NCBI GenBank assembly: GCA_049890275.1
Contig: JBMHBT010000014.1
Location: 124,001 to 188,000 of the forward strand
DNA from: UBA7374 sp049890275
GTDB lineage: Bacteria; Verrucomicrobiota; Verrucomicrobiia; Opitutales; Coraliomargaritaceae
Reading direction: 5' to 3'
DNA: 64,000 nucleotides
This document shows, piece by piece, positions 1 through 8,507 of the stretch (position 1 is the stretch's first letter; the number at the start of each line of letters is the position of its first letter). The position numbers and the translations under genes are program-made. The notes below the pieces were generated by a model. The model did not search any database. It had not been told where the DNA came from and worked only from the letters and a program-made list of their open reading frames with translations.

Positions 1-103
1 CACTCAGCGCAAACCAAGCACTTGACGAAACAAATCAATTTCGAGTTGGAGGATGCGCATTGTACCTGGCGCAGTATTGGAGCAGTGCGCTTGAATATGT
101 TGT

Positions 104-1369
104 TTATGCAGTGTTACTTTTTCGCTTGTTGGCAAGTATCTGCATAACCTCCGCCGGTGGTCTTTGTGAGCGATAGAGATCAGCCATAATCTTCATCGGC
201 TGATCGATATGCTTGAAAAATTTTTTGTAGGAGGGGCAAAGGTAATTCAACCCCCATTCTCCGTCCGGAGTCCAGGTAAAGCGGTGCTTCGGGCACTCTC
301 CGTTGCAGGCGAAGCGAACGCTGCAATCGCGGCAGTATTGCGGTAGCTTGTCACGCTTTGCATTCCCGAAGTCAACCGCCGCTTGGCTGTCAGCCAGTTT
401 GCCAAGAGAGGTATTCATCAGGTTACCTAGTTTGTATTTGGGGTAGACGTAGTGATCGCAGGCATAGACATCTCCATCGTGTTCCATGGCAAGGGCACGA
501 CCGCAAGTTTCTGAGAAATAGCAGAGCCCGCCGGATATATTGAGCCACTTGGTCAGCGCCACATCGAAGAGCTGAACATAGACTTTACCCACATCCCGTT
601 TGATCCACTCATTGAAGATTTTGATTAAGAATTCGCCATAGCCTTTCGGGGGCACAGCAAATTCTGACATCGTTGGATTTTCTTTTGATTCCGGCGCGCT
701 TTCCAGATCCGGAGGCGCGGCAAAATCCAGCTTTAGCTTTGCTGCTGCGGTATCGACCTCACGCTCTACAATAGGGATGAATTGAAGGTATTTAGAGCCG
801 ATGCTTTTGAGGAATTTGTAGATTTTGACCGGATGTTTGACAGTCTCCGAGTTGACACAAGTAAGAGTGTTGAACTCAACTTTATGTTTACGCAGGATAT
901 TTAAACCACGAATGACGTCCTTGTAGGTATCTCTTCCTTTTTTATCGACCCGATTGGCGTTATGTACGTCTTCTGGTCCGTCAATCGATAGGCCAACTAG
1001 GAAGTTGTTTTCGGCAAGGAATGCCCCCCATTCTTCATCGAGCAAGGTTCCGTTGGTTTGAAAAGCGGTGCTGATCTGCTTTCCGTTGGCGTGTTTCTTT
1101 TGGAATTCCACAACCTTGCGAAAGTAGTTGACGCCCAGTAATGTCGGTTCACCGCCTTGAAAAGCAAAGGTAACTTCATTACCGGGTTGAGAGGCGATGA
1201 AATCGCGAACAAATGTCTCCAGGCGTTCATCCGACATCTTCCACTTTTCATTGTCCGGATAGAGTTTTTCTTTCTCTAAATAAAAACAGTACTTACAGTC
1301 GAGATTACAAATTGGACCGATGGCTTTCGCCATCACATGAAAAGGCTGACTGGATGTTTGAGCGACCAT
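104..1369 (-). CDS. Anaerobic sulfatase-maturating enzyme (radical SAM, SPASM)
   Basis: Converts the active-site Cys (or Ser) of sulfatases to formylglycine in the cytoplasm before export, using S-adenosylmethionine. The radical-SAM cluster motif CNLDCKYC (C21, C25, C28) lies near the N-terminus, followed by a glycine-rich GGEPTL segment. The C-terminal half carries the SPASM cysteines (CYFSETCG, ACDHY, CRDC, CNGECP, LCPSY) that bind two auxiliary Fe-S clusters. At 421 residues it is slightly longer than usual because of an acidic, proline-rich insert around residues 205-240. Three intact sulfatases in the window all have Cys-type sites and would be clients. It is divergent from the sulfatase at 1843. 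Family assignment is firm. Confidence 0.93.
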   Translation of the reverse strand: MVAQTSSQPFHVMAKAIGPICNLDCKYCFYLEKEKLYPDNEKWKMSDERLETFVRDFIASQPGNEVTFAFQGGEPTLLGVNYFRKVVEFQKKHANGKQISTAFQTNGTLLDEEWGAFLAENNFLVGLSIDGPEDVHNANRVDKKGRDTYKDVIRGLNILRKHKVEFNTLTCVNSETVKHPVKIYKFLKSIGSKYLQFIPIVEREVDTAAAKLKLDFAAPPDLESAPESKENPTMSEFAVPPKGYGEFLIKIFNEWIKRDVGKVYVQLFDVALTKWLNISGGLCYFSETCGRALAMEHDGDVYACDHYVYPKYKLGNLMNTSLGKLADSQAAVDFGNAKRDKLPQYCRDCSVRFACNGECPKHRFTWTPDGEWGLNYLCPSYKKFFKHIDQPMKIMADLYRSQRPPAEVMQILANKRKSNTA

Positions 1370-1489
1370 ATTGAAGAAGCAGTTATTGCTAGAGCAAATA
1401 GTCGTACCCGCAATAATATAGCGTATTCGGCAGATTTTGCCGACTATTTCAGCTGGAATTTCGATTTCTTTATTATACCAGGTAACGCC

Positions 1490-1789
1490 TTCGTAGTCTT
1501 TGCTTCGGGACTGATAAAATTAGACGGTGGCGTTCGCTTCGTCTATCCCGAGCGCAAGGACAGTGAGTTGAATTACACAGTCGAGTATTCTACAGATTTG
1601 CTGGTGTTGCAGGGTAGCGGGTTTGTTCAGCAGGTGCAGAGCGAATCCTATGATGCAAATTCCAGGAAGGCGGTTTTTGAAATGATAATTGAGGAAGATG
1701 CACTTTTTGTTCGATTCAAGGCGTCTCTTCACAGTATACAATCCGGCACTGCTGCGGCACACTATACGACTTCTTGGTTGTATACGTAG
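1490..1789 (+). pseudogene. Orphan C-terminal module of an exported protein (remnant)
   Basis: The open frame runs from inside the maturase 5' end to 1789, but only the part from about 1490 looks protein-like. It contains a segment of the type FVYPERKDSELNY followed by TVEYSTDLL, then a beta-rich tail ending near VRFKA. This pattern is common at the C-termini of large exported Verrucomicrobiota proteins, so the simplest reading is the last ~80 residues of a gene whose front has been lost. There is no good start codon or signal peptide in front of it. A short, real, unrecognised gene is the alternative. Confidence 0.45.
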
Positions 1790-1796
1790 TAGGGCG

Positions 1797-1825
1797 TTCT
1801 TGCAGGATGCGCTGCACAGTATGAT
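1797..1825 (+). promoter_or_regulatory. Candidate promoter for the sulfatase at 1843
   Basis: TTCTTG at 1797-1802 and TATGAT at 1820-1825 are 17 bases apart. The -10 matches the sigma-70 consensus at five of six positions but the -35 is weak. Transcription would begin about 10 bases before the start codon, leaving almost no leader, in keeping with the absence of a Shine-Dalgarno sequence. Confidence 0.3.
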
Positions 1826-1842
1826 CCTGTAATCTAGATATT

Positions 1843-3711
1843 ATGCCCAGACTCCTATTTTCTCTGGTTGGATTGTTCTGTTGCTTGGCCCTCTCAGCGA
1901 CAGGAAGACCCAATATTCTCTGGATCTATGCGGAAGACACATCGCCATGGATGGGATGCTATGGCGATACCGTCAATGCTGAGGCAACTCCGAATATAGA
2001 TTCGATTGCAAATGCAGGTGTTTTGTTTACCCGCGCATTTGTAGCAGCTCCGGTCTGTTCCGCAATGCGATCAGCAATGATGGTGGGGCAAAATGCAATC
2101 CGTTTTGGTGCTCATGAGCATCGATCTTCGAGGGACGGCCCGAAGATTTATCTCCCGGATGAATACCGCTTATTGCCTGAACTTCTTCAGGCGGATGGTT
2201 ATACGACATTCAACCACGGCAAGACGGACTACAATTTTGTTTGGGATGCTAGGGCGTATAACTACACGGCTAAAAGTAAAACGGACTTTAGTGGCTTAGT
2301 TGATAAACAACCCTTTTTTGGCCAGATCCAAACTATGGGCGGAAAAAATAATACGACCCATTTTCCATCGCATCGAAGGGTTGACCCGAGTCAGGTGACT
2401 GTACCAGCCGATTATCCTGATAATGCCATTTATCAGCAAGTGGTCGCTCAACATTACGATACGATACGCATGGATGATGACTTGATTGGCGAAATCCTCG
2501 AGGGCTTGAGGGAAGCCGGGCTGGATCAAAATACCATAGTCGTCTATTTTTCCGATCATGGCGCCAATAATCTTGTCCGGCATAAGCAGATGACGACAGA
2601 AGGAGGTTTGCATGTACCCTTTATGGTCATGGGGCCGGAGTCCTATGTTCCGAAAAGCCAAATTAGGAAGGATTTGGTCGATCTTCTCGACCTTACTGCG
2701 ACGACGCTCGCTTGGGCGGGGATGGATCGACCGTACTGGTATGAAGGGCGGAATCTATTTTCTCCAGAGTTTACAGCGCGGCCCTTTGTGGCTTCGCATA
2801 AAGACCGACTGGATCACACGATTGATCGTGTACGTTCGATTCGAAGCGATTTGTATCGTTATATACGCAATTACAAGCAGGATCGTATTTTTCTTCAACC
2901 GCAGTACCGGGACAAAAAGAACTATACCCAAAATCTGCATGAACTGTACCGAGATGGGGAACTTTCGGACACGCACCGAAGAATTTATTTTGGAGAACGT
3001 CCGGCAGAGGAACTGTACGACGTATCGGTCGATCCGGAAATGATTCATAATCTGGCGGGGAATCCGGATTTTTCCAACACGCTGGCTGAGCATCGGGCAA
3101 TGATGGATGCTTGGCTGGCTGGGGGAGATATGGGCGCTGAAGAGGAATCTATTGCTGCGCTTCAGGCCAACGGTGAAGGGAAACACTGGGGAGAGGGTGT
3201 GAATGTGGAGTATGAAGTGTATCGTGCTGATAGCGATGGCGATGGCCTCTCCGATAAATGGGAAAGTTTGAATAATCGAAATCCGGAAGATGGCCGCTTG
3301 TTTTTTGATTTCAACTGCGGTGGTTGGCAGACCGAAGGTTGGTTTTCAAATGATATGGGTTCAAATCTCGCCGGATACCTTGGTTATCTGGATTTCAAGC
3401 TGGATGGGCCGACTGGCTCAATACAGAGGAGCGGTCTGGATACAGTCCCGAATCCGGCTGATCAACTCTTTGTCATTCGGGCACGTTCAGATACAAATCT
3501 TGAAGTGTGTGTATGGGTAAATGACCAGCCGATCGGGGCTGAAAGTCTGCCTGCGTCTGCTGCATTCGATTTGATTCGTATACCGCTCACTTCTATGAAT
3601 TGGAAAGATCCAATCCGTTCTCTGTATATCCAGTGGGAAGGCTCCGAGGGAGCTTGGATCGAAGTGGATTCTATTTTTGTTCAGAGAAATCTGGGAATCG
3701 CAGAGAGATGA
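1843..3711 (+). CDS. Exported sulfatase with C-terminal calcium-repeat and beta domain
   Basis: Type I sulfatase hydrolysing sulfate esters or sulfamates, matured by formylglycine formation. A signal peptide covers residues 1-21, followed by the metal-binding start RPNILWIYAED. The formylglycine motif is CSAMR (C72, R76), i.e. the C-x-A-x-R form. FSDHGAN later supplies further metal ligands. After about residue 460 a DSDGDGLSDKWE segment (dockerin/thrombospondin-3-like calcium loop) introduces a ~130-residue beta-rich domain that ordinary sulfatases lack and that may bind glycan. The N-terminal half resembles the sulfatase at 44570. Start chosen at the only ATG giving a clean signal peptide; upstream sequence is ATT|ATG with no Shine-Dalgarno. 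Confidence 0.92.
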   Translation: MPRLLFSLVGLFCCLALSATGRPNILWIYAEDTSPWMGCYGDTVNAEATPNIDSIANAGVLFTRAFVAAPVCSAMRSAMMVGQNAIRFGAHEHRSSRDGPKIYLPDEYRLLPELLQADGYTTFNHGKTDYNFVWDARAYNYTAKSKTDFSGLVDKQPFFGQIQTMGGKNNTTHFPSHRRVDPSQVTVPADYPDNAIYQQVVAQHYDTIRMDDDLIGEILEGLREAGLDQNTIVVYFSDHGANNLVRHKQMTTEGGLHVPFMVMGPESYVPKSQIRKDLVDLLDLTATTLAWAGMDRPYWYEGRNLFSPEFTARPFVASHKDRLDHTIDRVRSIRSDLYRYIRNYKQDRIFLQPQYRDKKNYTQNLHELYRDGELSDTHRRIYFGERPAEELYDVSVDPEMIHNLAGNPDFSNTLAEHRAMMDAWLAGGDMGAEEESIAALQANGEGKHWGEGVNVEYEVYRADSDGDGLSDKWESLNNRNPEDGRLFFDFNCGGWQTEGWFSNDMGSNLAGYLGYLDFKLDGPTGSIQRSGLDTVPNPADQLFVIRARSDTNLEVCVWVNDQPIGAESLPASAAFDLIRIPLTSMNWKDPIRSLYIQWEGSEGAWIEVDSIFVQRNLGIAER

Positions 3712-3776
3712 TGATTCGTATTCCTGTCCTTTTGTTTTTTGCTCTGAATGGTTTCTTTGCCCCTGAGGTAGAATGA
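3708..3776 (+). pseudogene. Signal-peptide-only ORF overlapping the sulfatase stop
   Basis: An ATG overlaps the sulfatase stop as ATGATGA and opens a 22-codon frame: two Met, a basic residue, a hydrophobic core (IPVLLFFALNGFF), then a stop. It looks exactly like a signal peptide cut off just after the cleavage region. The best reading is the front end of a second gene, translationally coupled to the sulfatase, whose body was deleted. A functional leader peptide is possible but has no support. Confidence 0.35.
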
Positions 3777-3856
3777 CTGACTGAAAGGAAAAACTCCTTC
3801 TGGAGAGGATGTAAGGATCCGGTACTCAATTCGTTCAGACGATGGGCTATTGGTTT

Positions 3857-5407
3857 TTATAAATGTGCCGAATAACGAATGCCTTTTGATTGTACGATGG
3901 ATTGGAGCTGCTCTGCCATGGATTTTGCTTTCTTCGGATATTGTTGGATCCGGTTATTCGCTTCTGATTTGTCTTCACGTAGATTGTAGAGCTCTGGCTC
4001 TGCTGGCTTCGTGCCGTACTTTTTGCTTTGGTGTTCGATGTATTTCCAGTCGCCTTTGCGAAGTGCAAGGGCTTTGACTGCTTCTTCAACCATGAAAGGA
4101 AGGCCTTCAGGTGATTGACCGAGAAATGCATCCATTGTGTTGCGACTGTCGACGGCAGAGCCTTCGGGTAGTTGAATATCTAGAAAAGAAGCGAAAGAAC
4201 TGAGGAAGTCGATTTGGTTGACCATGGCATCGGATTTTCCGTGCTCTATTTTATTTGGCCAACTGATGATGAAGGGAACGCGGGTGCCGCCTTCATAAAT
4301 TTGATATTTTCCTCCTCGGTAGGGGCCTGCGGCGTAGTGTCCTCGATCATTGTCAGCCGTAGAGGTTTTTGCAGTTGTACCATCGACATATCCATCATCG
4401 TAAGTGGGTCCGTTATCACTGGAGAGGATAATTATAGTATCTTCCAGCAGATCATTTTCCCGAAGGGCATCCACGATTTGTCCAACGCTCCAGTCGAACT
4501 GTACCATGGCATCACCGCGGTAGCTGAGTTCTGTTGTGCCTTGAAAGCGCGGGTGCGGTGTACGCGGTACATGAATATCCTGAGAAGAAAAAAAGAGGAA
4601 GAATGGCTTGTCTTTATGGGTGCGGATATAGAGACGAGTTTTTTCGACGAATACATCGGCCATCGTCTCGTCATCCCAGAGTGCTTCTTTACCGCCAGCC
4701 ATATAACCAATACGACCGATTCCCTGAATGACACTATGATTGTGCCCATGGCTGCTCGGGTAATAGGTCATGGCCTCGCGGTCTTTTTTGCCGTCCGGAT
4801 ATTCCGTACTGCCGTCTCTGTTGACCTCTTTTGCTGAGAATCCGATGTAGATTGGGTCTTTCGGGTCATAGTTGATTACTTTATAGTTCTCCAGATAGAC
4901 GCAGGGTACACGATCATTTGTAGAGGGTAATAGAAAGCTGTAATCAAAGCCGATTTCGAGCGGTCCGGGCTTCACTTCTGCATTCCAGTCAGCCGGGTTT
5001 TCTTCGCTTCCAAGTCCGAGGTGCCACTTGCCAATAACGGCTGTTTGGTAGTCGGCTTCTTTGAAAAGATCCGCGAGGGTGTAGCTATCCACCGGTATAG
5101 CGAGCGGAGCGTTTGGTGCCAGGATACTCACCTTTGAGCGGAAGCCGTGCTTTCCGGTGAGCATGGAAAACCGAGAGGGGCTGCAGGTAGCTGCGGAGCA
5201 GTGCCCGTCGGTAAAAAGTAAACCGTTTGCCGCCAGTGCATCAATGTGTGGTGTGGGGATTTTTTCAGAACCGTAGGCGCCGACATCACCATAGCCGATA
5301 TCGTCACCGTAGATAATGACGACGTTGGGCTTTTTCGCCTGGGCCAGGAGTACATTCAGGGTACCGCTGAGAAAAAATAGGGTTAGGGTCGGTAGAATAA
5401 CTTTCAT
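3857..5407 (-). CDS. Exported arylsulfatase-type sulfatase
   Basis: 516 residues with a signal peptide (residues 1-24, ending LLAQA). It shows the sulfatase fingerprint KPNVVIIYGDDIGYGD, formylglycine motif CSPSR (C75, R79) followed by MLTGK, the GKWHLG lysine/histidine block and the late ILSSDNG metal site. Full length for the family. It would act in the periplasm or outside the cell on sulfated glycans after Cys maturation by the enzyme at 104. It converges on the sulfatase at 1843. Substrate cannot be read from sequence. Confidence 0.94.
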   Translation of the reverse strand: MKVILPTLTLFFLSGTLNVLLAQAKKPNVVIIYGDDIGYGDVGAYGSEKIPTPHIDALAANGLLFTDGHCSAATCSPSRFSMLTGKHGFRSKVSILAPNAPLAIPVDSYTLADLFKEADYQTAVIGKWHLGLGSEENPADWNAEVKPGPLEIGFDYSFLLPSTNDRVPCVYLENYKVINYDPKDPIYIGFSAKEVNRDGSTEYPDGKKDREAMTYYPSSHGHNHSVIQGIGRIGYMAGGKEALWDDETMADVFVEKTRLYIRTHKDKPFFLFFSSQDIHVPRTPHPRFQGTTELSYRGDAMVQFDWSVGQIVDALRENDLLEDTIIILSSDNGPTYDDGYVDGTTAKTSTADNDRGHYAAGPYRGGKYQIYEGGTRVPFIISWPNKIEHGKSDAMVNQIDFLSSFASFLDIQLPEGSAVDSRNTMDAFLGQSPEGLPFMVEEAVKALALRKGDWKYIEHQSKKYGTKPAEPELYNLREDKSEANNRIQQYPKKAKSMAEQLQSIVQSKGIRYSAHL

Positions 5408-5484
5408 TGGAAGAACTGATTGCTTCCTGTTAATCCAATTGAGTGAGCGCTGCTTGGCTACTCCTTTCTTTGATTGGGCCTGCC

Positions 5485-5678
5485 TTAACCAAAAATGAAA
5501 TGCCCATTTCGGCTGCGTGCTTCGAGCAGTCGTTTTTTGAAATGATCCACTTTCTCGGGAAACAGGCCTGCCAAATCGCGTCGCTGTTCCACGTCCTCCT
5601 TCAGATTGAAGAGCTCAAGTGGATACACTTCTGAATCAAGGGAAGAAGTATTCTCTTGGACGGCTATCCATTCCCCTT
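5485..5678 (-). pseudogene. Sulfatase C-terminal stub
   Basis: About 60 codons ending at the stop at 5485 encode a typical sulfatase tail: PLELFNLKEDVEQRRDLA, then a lysine-rich helix. The frame stays open upstream, but only because it reads through the tRNA-Ser flanking repeat at 5679-5756, so the protein-like sequence stops exactly where the repeat begins. The rest of the gene, including the active site, is missing. The downstream sulfatase (3857-5407) is complete and separate. This is a deletion or recombination remnant. Confidence 0.75.
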
Positions 5679-5756
5679 GTCGAACTTCGTTCTCATCCCG
5701 GTTCCGCTTTGCGGAGAATGTGATCGACTGCGTCGAATGGCGGAGAAGGCGGGATT
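5679..5756. repeat. Direct repeat copy 1 (tRNA-Ser 3' end plus flank)
   Basis: This 78-base block recurs at 5821-5898 with three mismatches, offset by 142 bases. Its right 19 bases equal the 3' end of the tRNA-Ser(GCT) gene: CCA, discriminator, acceptor strand and part of the T arm. The left 59 bases equal the tRNA downstream flank. It directly abuts the truncated sulfatase, as expected for an attachment-site-like or duplication junction. Confidence 0.85.
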
Positions 5757-5800
5757 GGCGAGGCATTGCCTCGTCGCTATGCGATCACGCCTGCGGCGTG
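5703..5800. repeat. Cluster of miniature hairpins with 3-base loops
   Basis: Four perfect stem-loops follow one another: tccgc-ttt-gcgga (5703-5715), tcgac-tgc-gtcga (5724-5736), cgaggc-att-gcctcg (5759-5773) and cacgcc-tgc-ggcgtg (5786-5800). All have exactly three-base loops. The first two recur in repeat copy 2. None is followed by a T-run, so they do not look like terminators; they resemble REP-type palindromic elements. Confidence 0.6.
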
Positions 5801-5820
5801 CCCCATCTACGCTTCGCTTC

Positions 5821-5879
5821 GTCGAACTTAGTTCTCATCCCGGTTCCGCTTTGCGGAGAGTGTGTTCGACTGCGTCGAA

Positions 5880-5898
<19 letters not shown>
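5821..5898. repeat. Direct repeat copy 2 (inside functional tRNA-Ser)
   Basis: Second copy of the 78-base block. Here positions 5880-5898 are the genuine 3' part of the intact tRNA-Ser gene. The 64 bases between the copies are unique. Confidence 0.85.
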
Positions 5899-5970
<72 letters not shown>

Positions 5971-6301
5971 AAGCCAGAGTTATGTAAAAACATCCGAACG
6001 CAGGGATTTCAACTGTATTTTTGGGAAGATATCGAATCGGTGTATTTTACGACGAAGTTAGCTCGCAAATTGCATCCGTTTGTTTGCGTTATTGGGTAAG
6101 TGTTTGCTGTCTTGCCTATTGTGCATTTTCAACAAAATGCGCGCTTGTTAAAAAAGTAACACAAACAAATTTCAAGTCCACAAGCGTTTCTGGCTGTGTT
6201 GCAAAGACGCAAACCGCTCCGTTACGCACCTCCACACGCGTCTTGGCAGAATGCGGTTCGCTCTTGGCAGAAACACTTCTGAATCTTGTGCAATATCGGG
6301 G
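5971..6301. other. Intergenic region, no gene seen
   Basis: About 330 bases between tRNA-Ser and tsaE, both on the minus strand. I see no convincing ORF, no terminator hairpin with a T-run and no clear promoter. An 11-base direct repeat (tcttggcagaa) occurs twice near 6240-6272. The region must contain the tRNA promoter on the minus strand, but no hexamer pair stands out. Confidence 0.5.
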
Positions 6302-6736
6302 TTAGCGCAGCTGAATACAGTGAGTTTCCTCAGAAATAATCGAGAGGTGCAGGTGCCATGCATCCTCGGGGATGCTTTCTTTGATGTTTTCAGGCCATTC
6401 AACAGCAAGGCACCAAGGAGGGCGCAGAAAGTCCTCGATCATGAGTGAGTCGAGTTCGCTGGATGTATGGAGGCGGTAGGCATCGAGGTGGATGAGCTGT
6501 CGTGCGCCTTGATAGATGGAGTACAAGTTGTAAGTCGGGCTGGTCACGGCTTCCTTGATTCCCCAAGCACGGGCTAAACCGCGAATGAGGGTCGTCTTGC
6601 CAACTCCGAGGTCACCGTGGAGGGCGAGTACACAGTCGACCGGAAGATGTTTGGCGATTTGTGAACCAGCAGCTTCTGTTTCCAGGGCGGAACCAGTCAG
6701 GATACCATCTTTGAGTTGTTTGATGAAATCATTCAC
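6302..6736 (-). CDS. tsaE: tRNA threonylcarbamoyladenosine ATPase TsaE
   Basis: Small P-loop ATPase that supports the TsaB-TsaD complex in making t6A37 on ANN-decoding tRNAs. The 144 residues include the Walker A GDLGVGKTTLIRG (about residues 41-53), SPTYNLYSIYQG and HLDAYRL, all hallmark TsaE segments. The start is a GTG that overlaps the thiL stop as GTGA, so the two are translationally coupled. It is the last gene of an mnmA-xthA-thiL-tsaE run. Confidence 0.93.
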   Translation of the reverse strand: MNDFIKQLKDGILTGSALETEAAGSQIAKHLPVDCVLALHGDLGVGKTTLIRGLARAWGIKEAVTSPTYNLYSIYQGARQLIHLDAYRLHTSSELDSLMIEDFLRPPWCLAVEWPENIKESIPEDAWHLHLSIISEETHCIQLR

Positions 6737-7704
6737 GATGCGAAGTGTTCGTAGCCCTGGCTCCAGGGGAGCGGTTTTCCGTTGGAGGAATCGATGAATG
6801 GAGCTTGGCCCTGCTTGCTCTGGATGCTGCCGATTCGGCTAATCGCGAGACCCGGAAAACAGATCTGCCAGCGTTGAATAAAAGGATCGGGATTCATTTT
6901 TTCGTCGACCGCAAAGAGTAGTTCATAGTCTTCCCCGTCGGAGAAAGCATGATCGATGGGGAGTTTGCCTGTTTGATCGGCTATGGAGTGAACGGCCTGA
7001 CTTAGTGGGATTTGTTCAAGGTTTAGGGACGCGGAGCAGGAATTTGGAAGAAGCTGCTTTAGGTCTTTGGCTAAGCCATCGGTTAGATCCATCAGGGCAG
7101 TGCAATCGGGCTGACAGGCAAGCCATTGACCTTCTTTCAGTCGCGGGATGAAGTCGAGGTGCTTCCCCAAGAGGCTCCCTCCGAGTGATCCGGTTACATA
7201 GAGTGCATGACCCGGAGATGCGGATGATCGGAGTACTGGTTTCTGCGTTTGTCCGGTCAGGGTGAGAACGGCAGAAAAATGATTTTGTTCGGTTTGTGTG
7301 ACGTCGCCTCCAACGAGAGAAACTCCGTATTGGAGGCAGGATTCTCGAATGCCGTCAAAGAAACCCCTTAACCATTGGCTGGAGAGATTGGGACCGGAGA
7401 GTAGTGCCAACACCGCAGAACCGGGAACACCACCCATGGCAGCTATATCGCTGAGGTTGCGCTTGATCAGTTTTGCGCCCGCTTTTTGGGGAGGTGTATT
7501 TTTATCAAAATGTCTGTTTAAACAGAGGCTATCTGTGGTCAGAAGCATCGGATCCTGCCTTTTGTTTGGTAGCACGGCACAATCATCGCCGATGCCAAAG
7601 GGTGCAGTTGGACAGGCGAATCCGAGCCATTCCTGAATCTGCTCAATCAGTTTGGATTCGCCGAGTGCGGCGATGGTATTTTCATGCTGCTCAGAAAATA
7701 TCAT
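6733..7704 (-). CDS. thiL: Thiamine-monophosphate kinase
   Basis: Phosphorylates thiamine monophosphate to the diphosphate cofactor with ATP. At 323 residues it is the usual length. Motifs include IGDDCAVL, the LLTTDSL segment, GGDVTQT and the DLTDGLA and SDGEDYELLFA blocks that form the AIR-synthase-type ATP and substrate site. It shares one base with the xthA stop (TAATG) and four with tsaE, making a tight operon. The product would serve the transketolase encoded at 27598, among others. Confidence 0.94.
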   Translation of the reverse strand: MIFSEQHENTIAALGESKLIEQIQEWLGFACPTAPFGIGDDCAVLPNKRQDPMLLTTDSLCLNRHFDKNTPPQKAGAKLIKRNLSDIAAMGGVPGSAVLALLSGPNLSSQWLRGFFDGIRESCLQYGVSLVGGDVTQTEQNHFSAVLTLTGQTQKPVLRSSASPGHALYVTGSLGGSLLGKHLDFIPRLKEGQWLACQPDCTALMDLTDGLAKDLKQLLPNSCSASLNLEQIPLSQAVHSIADQTGKLPIDHAFSDGEDYELLFAVDEKMNPDPFIQRWQICFPGLAISRIGSIQSKQGQAPFIDSSNGKPLPWSQGYEHFAS

Positions 7705-8501
7705 TAGCCGAGGATCAATTCAACCGGGCAGTGATCGGAGCCGAGTACTTCGGAAAGGATGCGAGCCTCTTTGATTCGGGGTCGAAGGGATTGGCTGAGG
7801 CAGAAGTAATCAATGCGCCAACCAATGTTCCGTTTTCTTGCGCCAGCTCGGTACGACCACCAGGAGTAGGCATCTATAGCCTCTGGGTGGAGGGTACGGA
7901 AGGAGTCGATGAATCCGGCTTCCAGCAAGGAGTCAAAGCAGGCGCGTTCTTCGTCGGTAAAGCCTGCGTTTTTGCGGTTTGTTTTGGGATTAGCCAGGTC
8001 AATTTCGTTGTGTGCGACATTCAAATCTCCGCATAAGACGACCGGCTTGCTTGTCTCTATTTTTTTTAGATACGCGAGGAAGTCAGGTTCCCATTCAAGG
8101 GTGCGATAATCGAGTCTACGGGGCCGCTTGTTTTCATCGTGGTTTTGAGAATTGGGTGTGTAAACGGTGACGAGGAAGTAGTCGTTGAATTCGGCGGTCA
8201 AAACTCGTCCTTCCGAGTCGTGTTGGCTCAGGCCGATGCCTCGCGTGACGGAGAGCGGTTCCGTTCGACTGAGAATCGCCGTGCCGGAGTAACCCTTTTT
8301 CTCCGCACAGTTCCAGTAAGCGTACGGGTAATTTTCAAAAGAAAATTGATCGACGAGATCTTCGGAGATTTTCGTTTCCTGCAAGCAGAGAAGATCGGGA
8401 GCTTCTGAGGACAGAAATTCTTCAAATCCTTTTTTGAGAACGGCTCGAAGGCCGTTGACGTTCCAAGAGATGAGTTTTTGCGGACTGTTTTTTTGAGTCA
8501 T
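7704..8501 (-). CDS. xthA: Exodeoxyribonuclease III / AP endonuclease
   Basis: Base-excision repair enzyme cutting at abasic sites and removing 3' blocking groups. The 265-residue protein starts with ISWNVNGLRAVL and contains LCLQETKI (metal-binding Glu), GDLNVAHNEIDL (catalytic Asp-Asn) and the terminal GSDHCPVEL (catalytic Asp-His). All active-site residues of the ExoIII family are present. It lies six bases after mnmA. Confidence 0.95.
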   Translation of the reverse strand: MTQKNSPQKLISWNVNGLRAVLKKGFEEFLSSEAPDLLCLQETKISEDLVDQFSFENYPYAYWNCAEKKGYSGTAILSRTEPLSVTRGIGLSQHDSEGRVLTAEFNDYFLVTVYTPNSQNHDENKRPRRLDYRTLEWEPDFLAYLKKIETSKPVVLCGDLNVAHNEIDLANPKTNRKNAGFTDEERACFDSLLEAGFIDSFRTLHPEAIDAYSWWSYRAGARKRNIGWRIDYFCLSQSLRPRIKEARILSEVLGSDHCPVELILG

Positions 8502-8507
8502 GTACTT

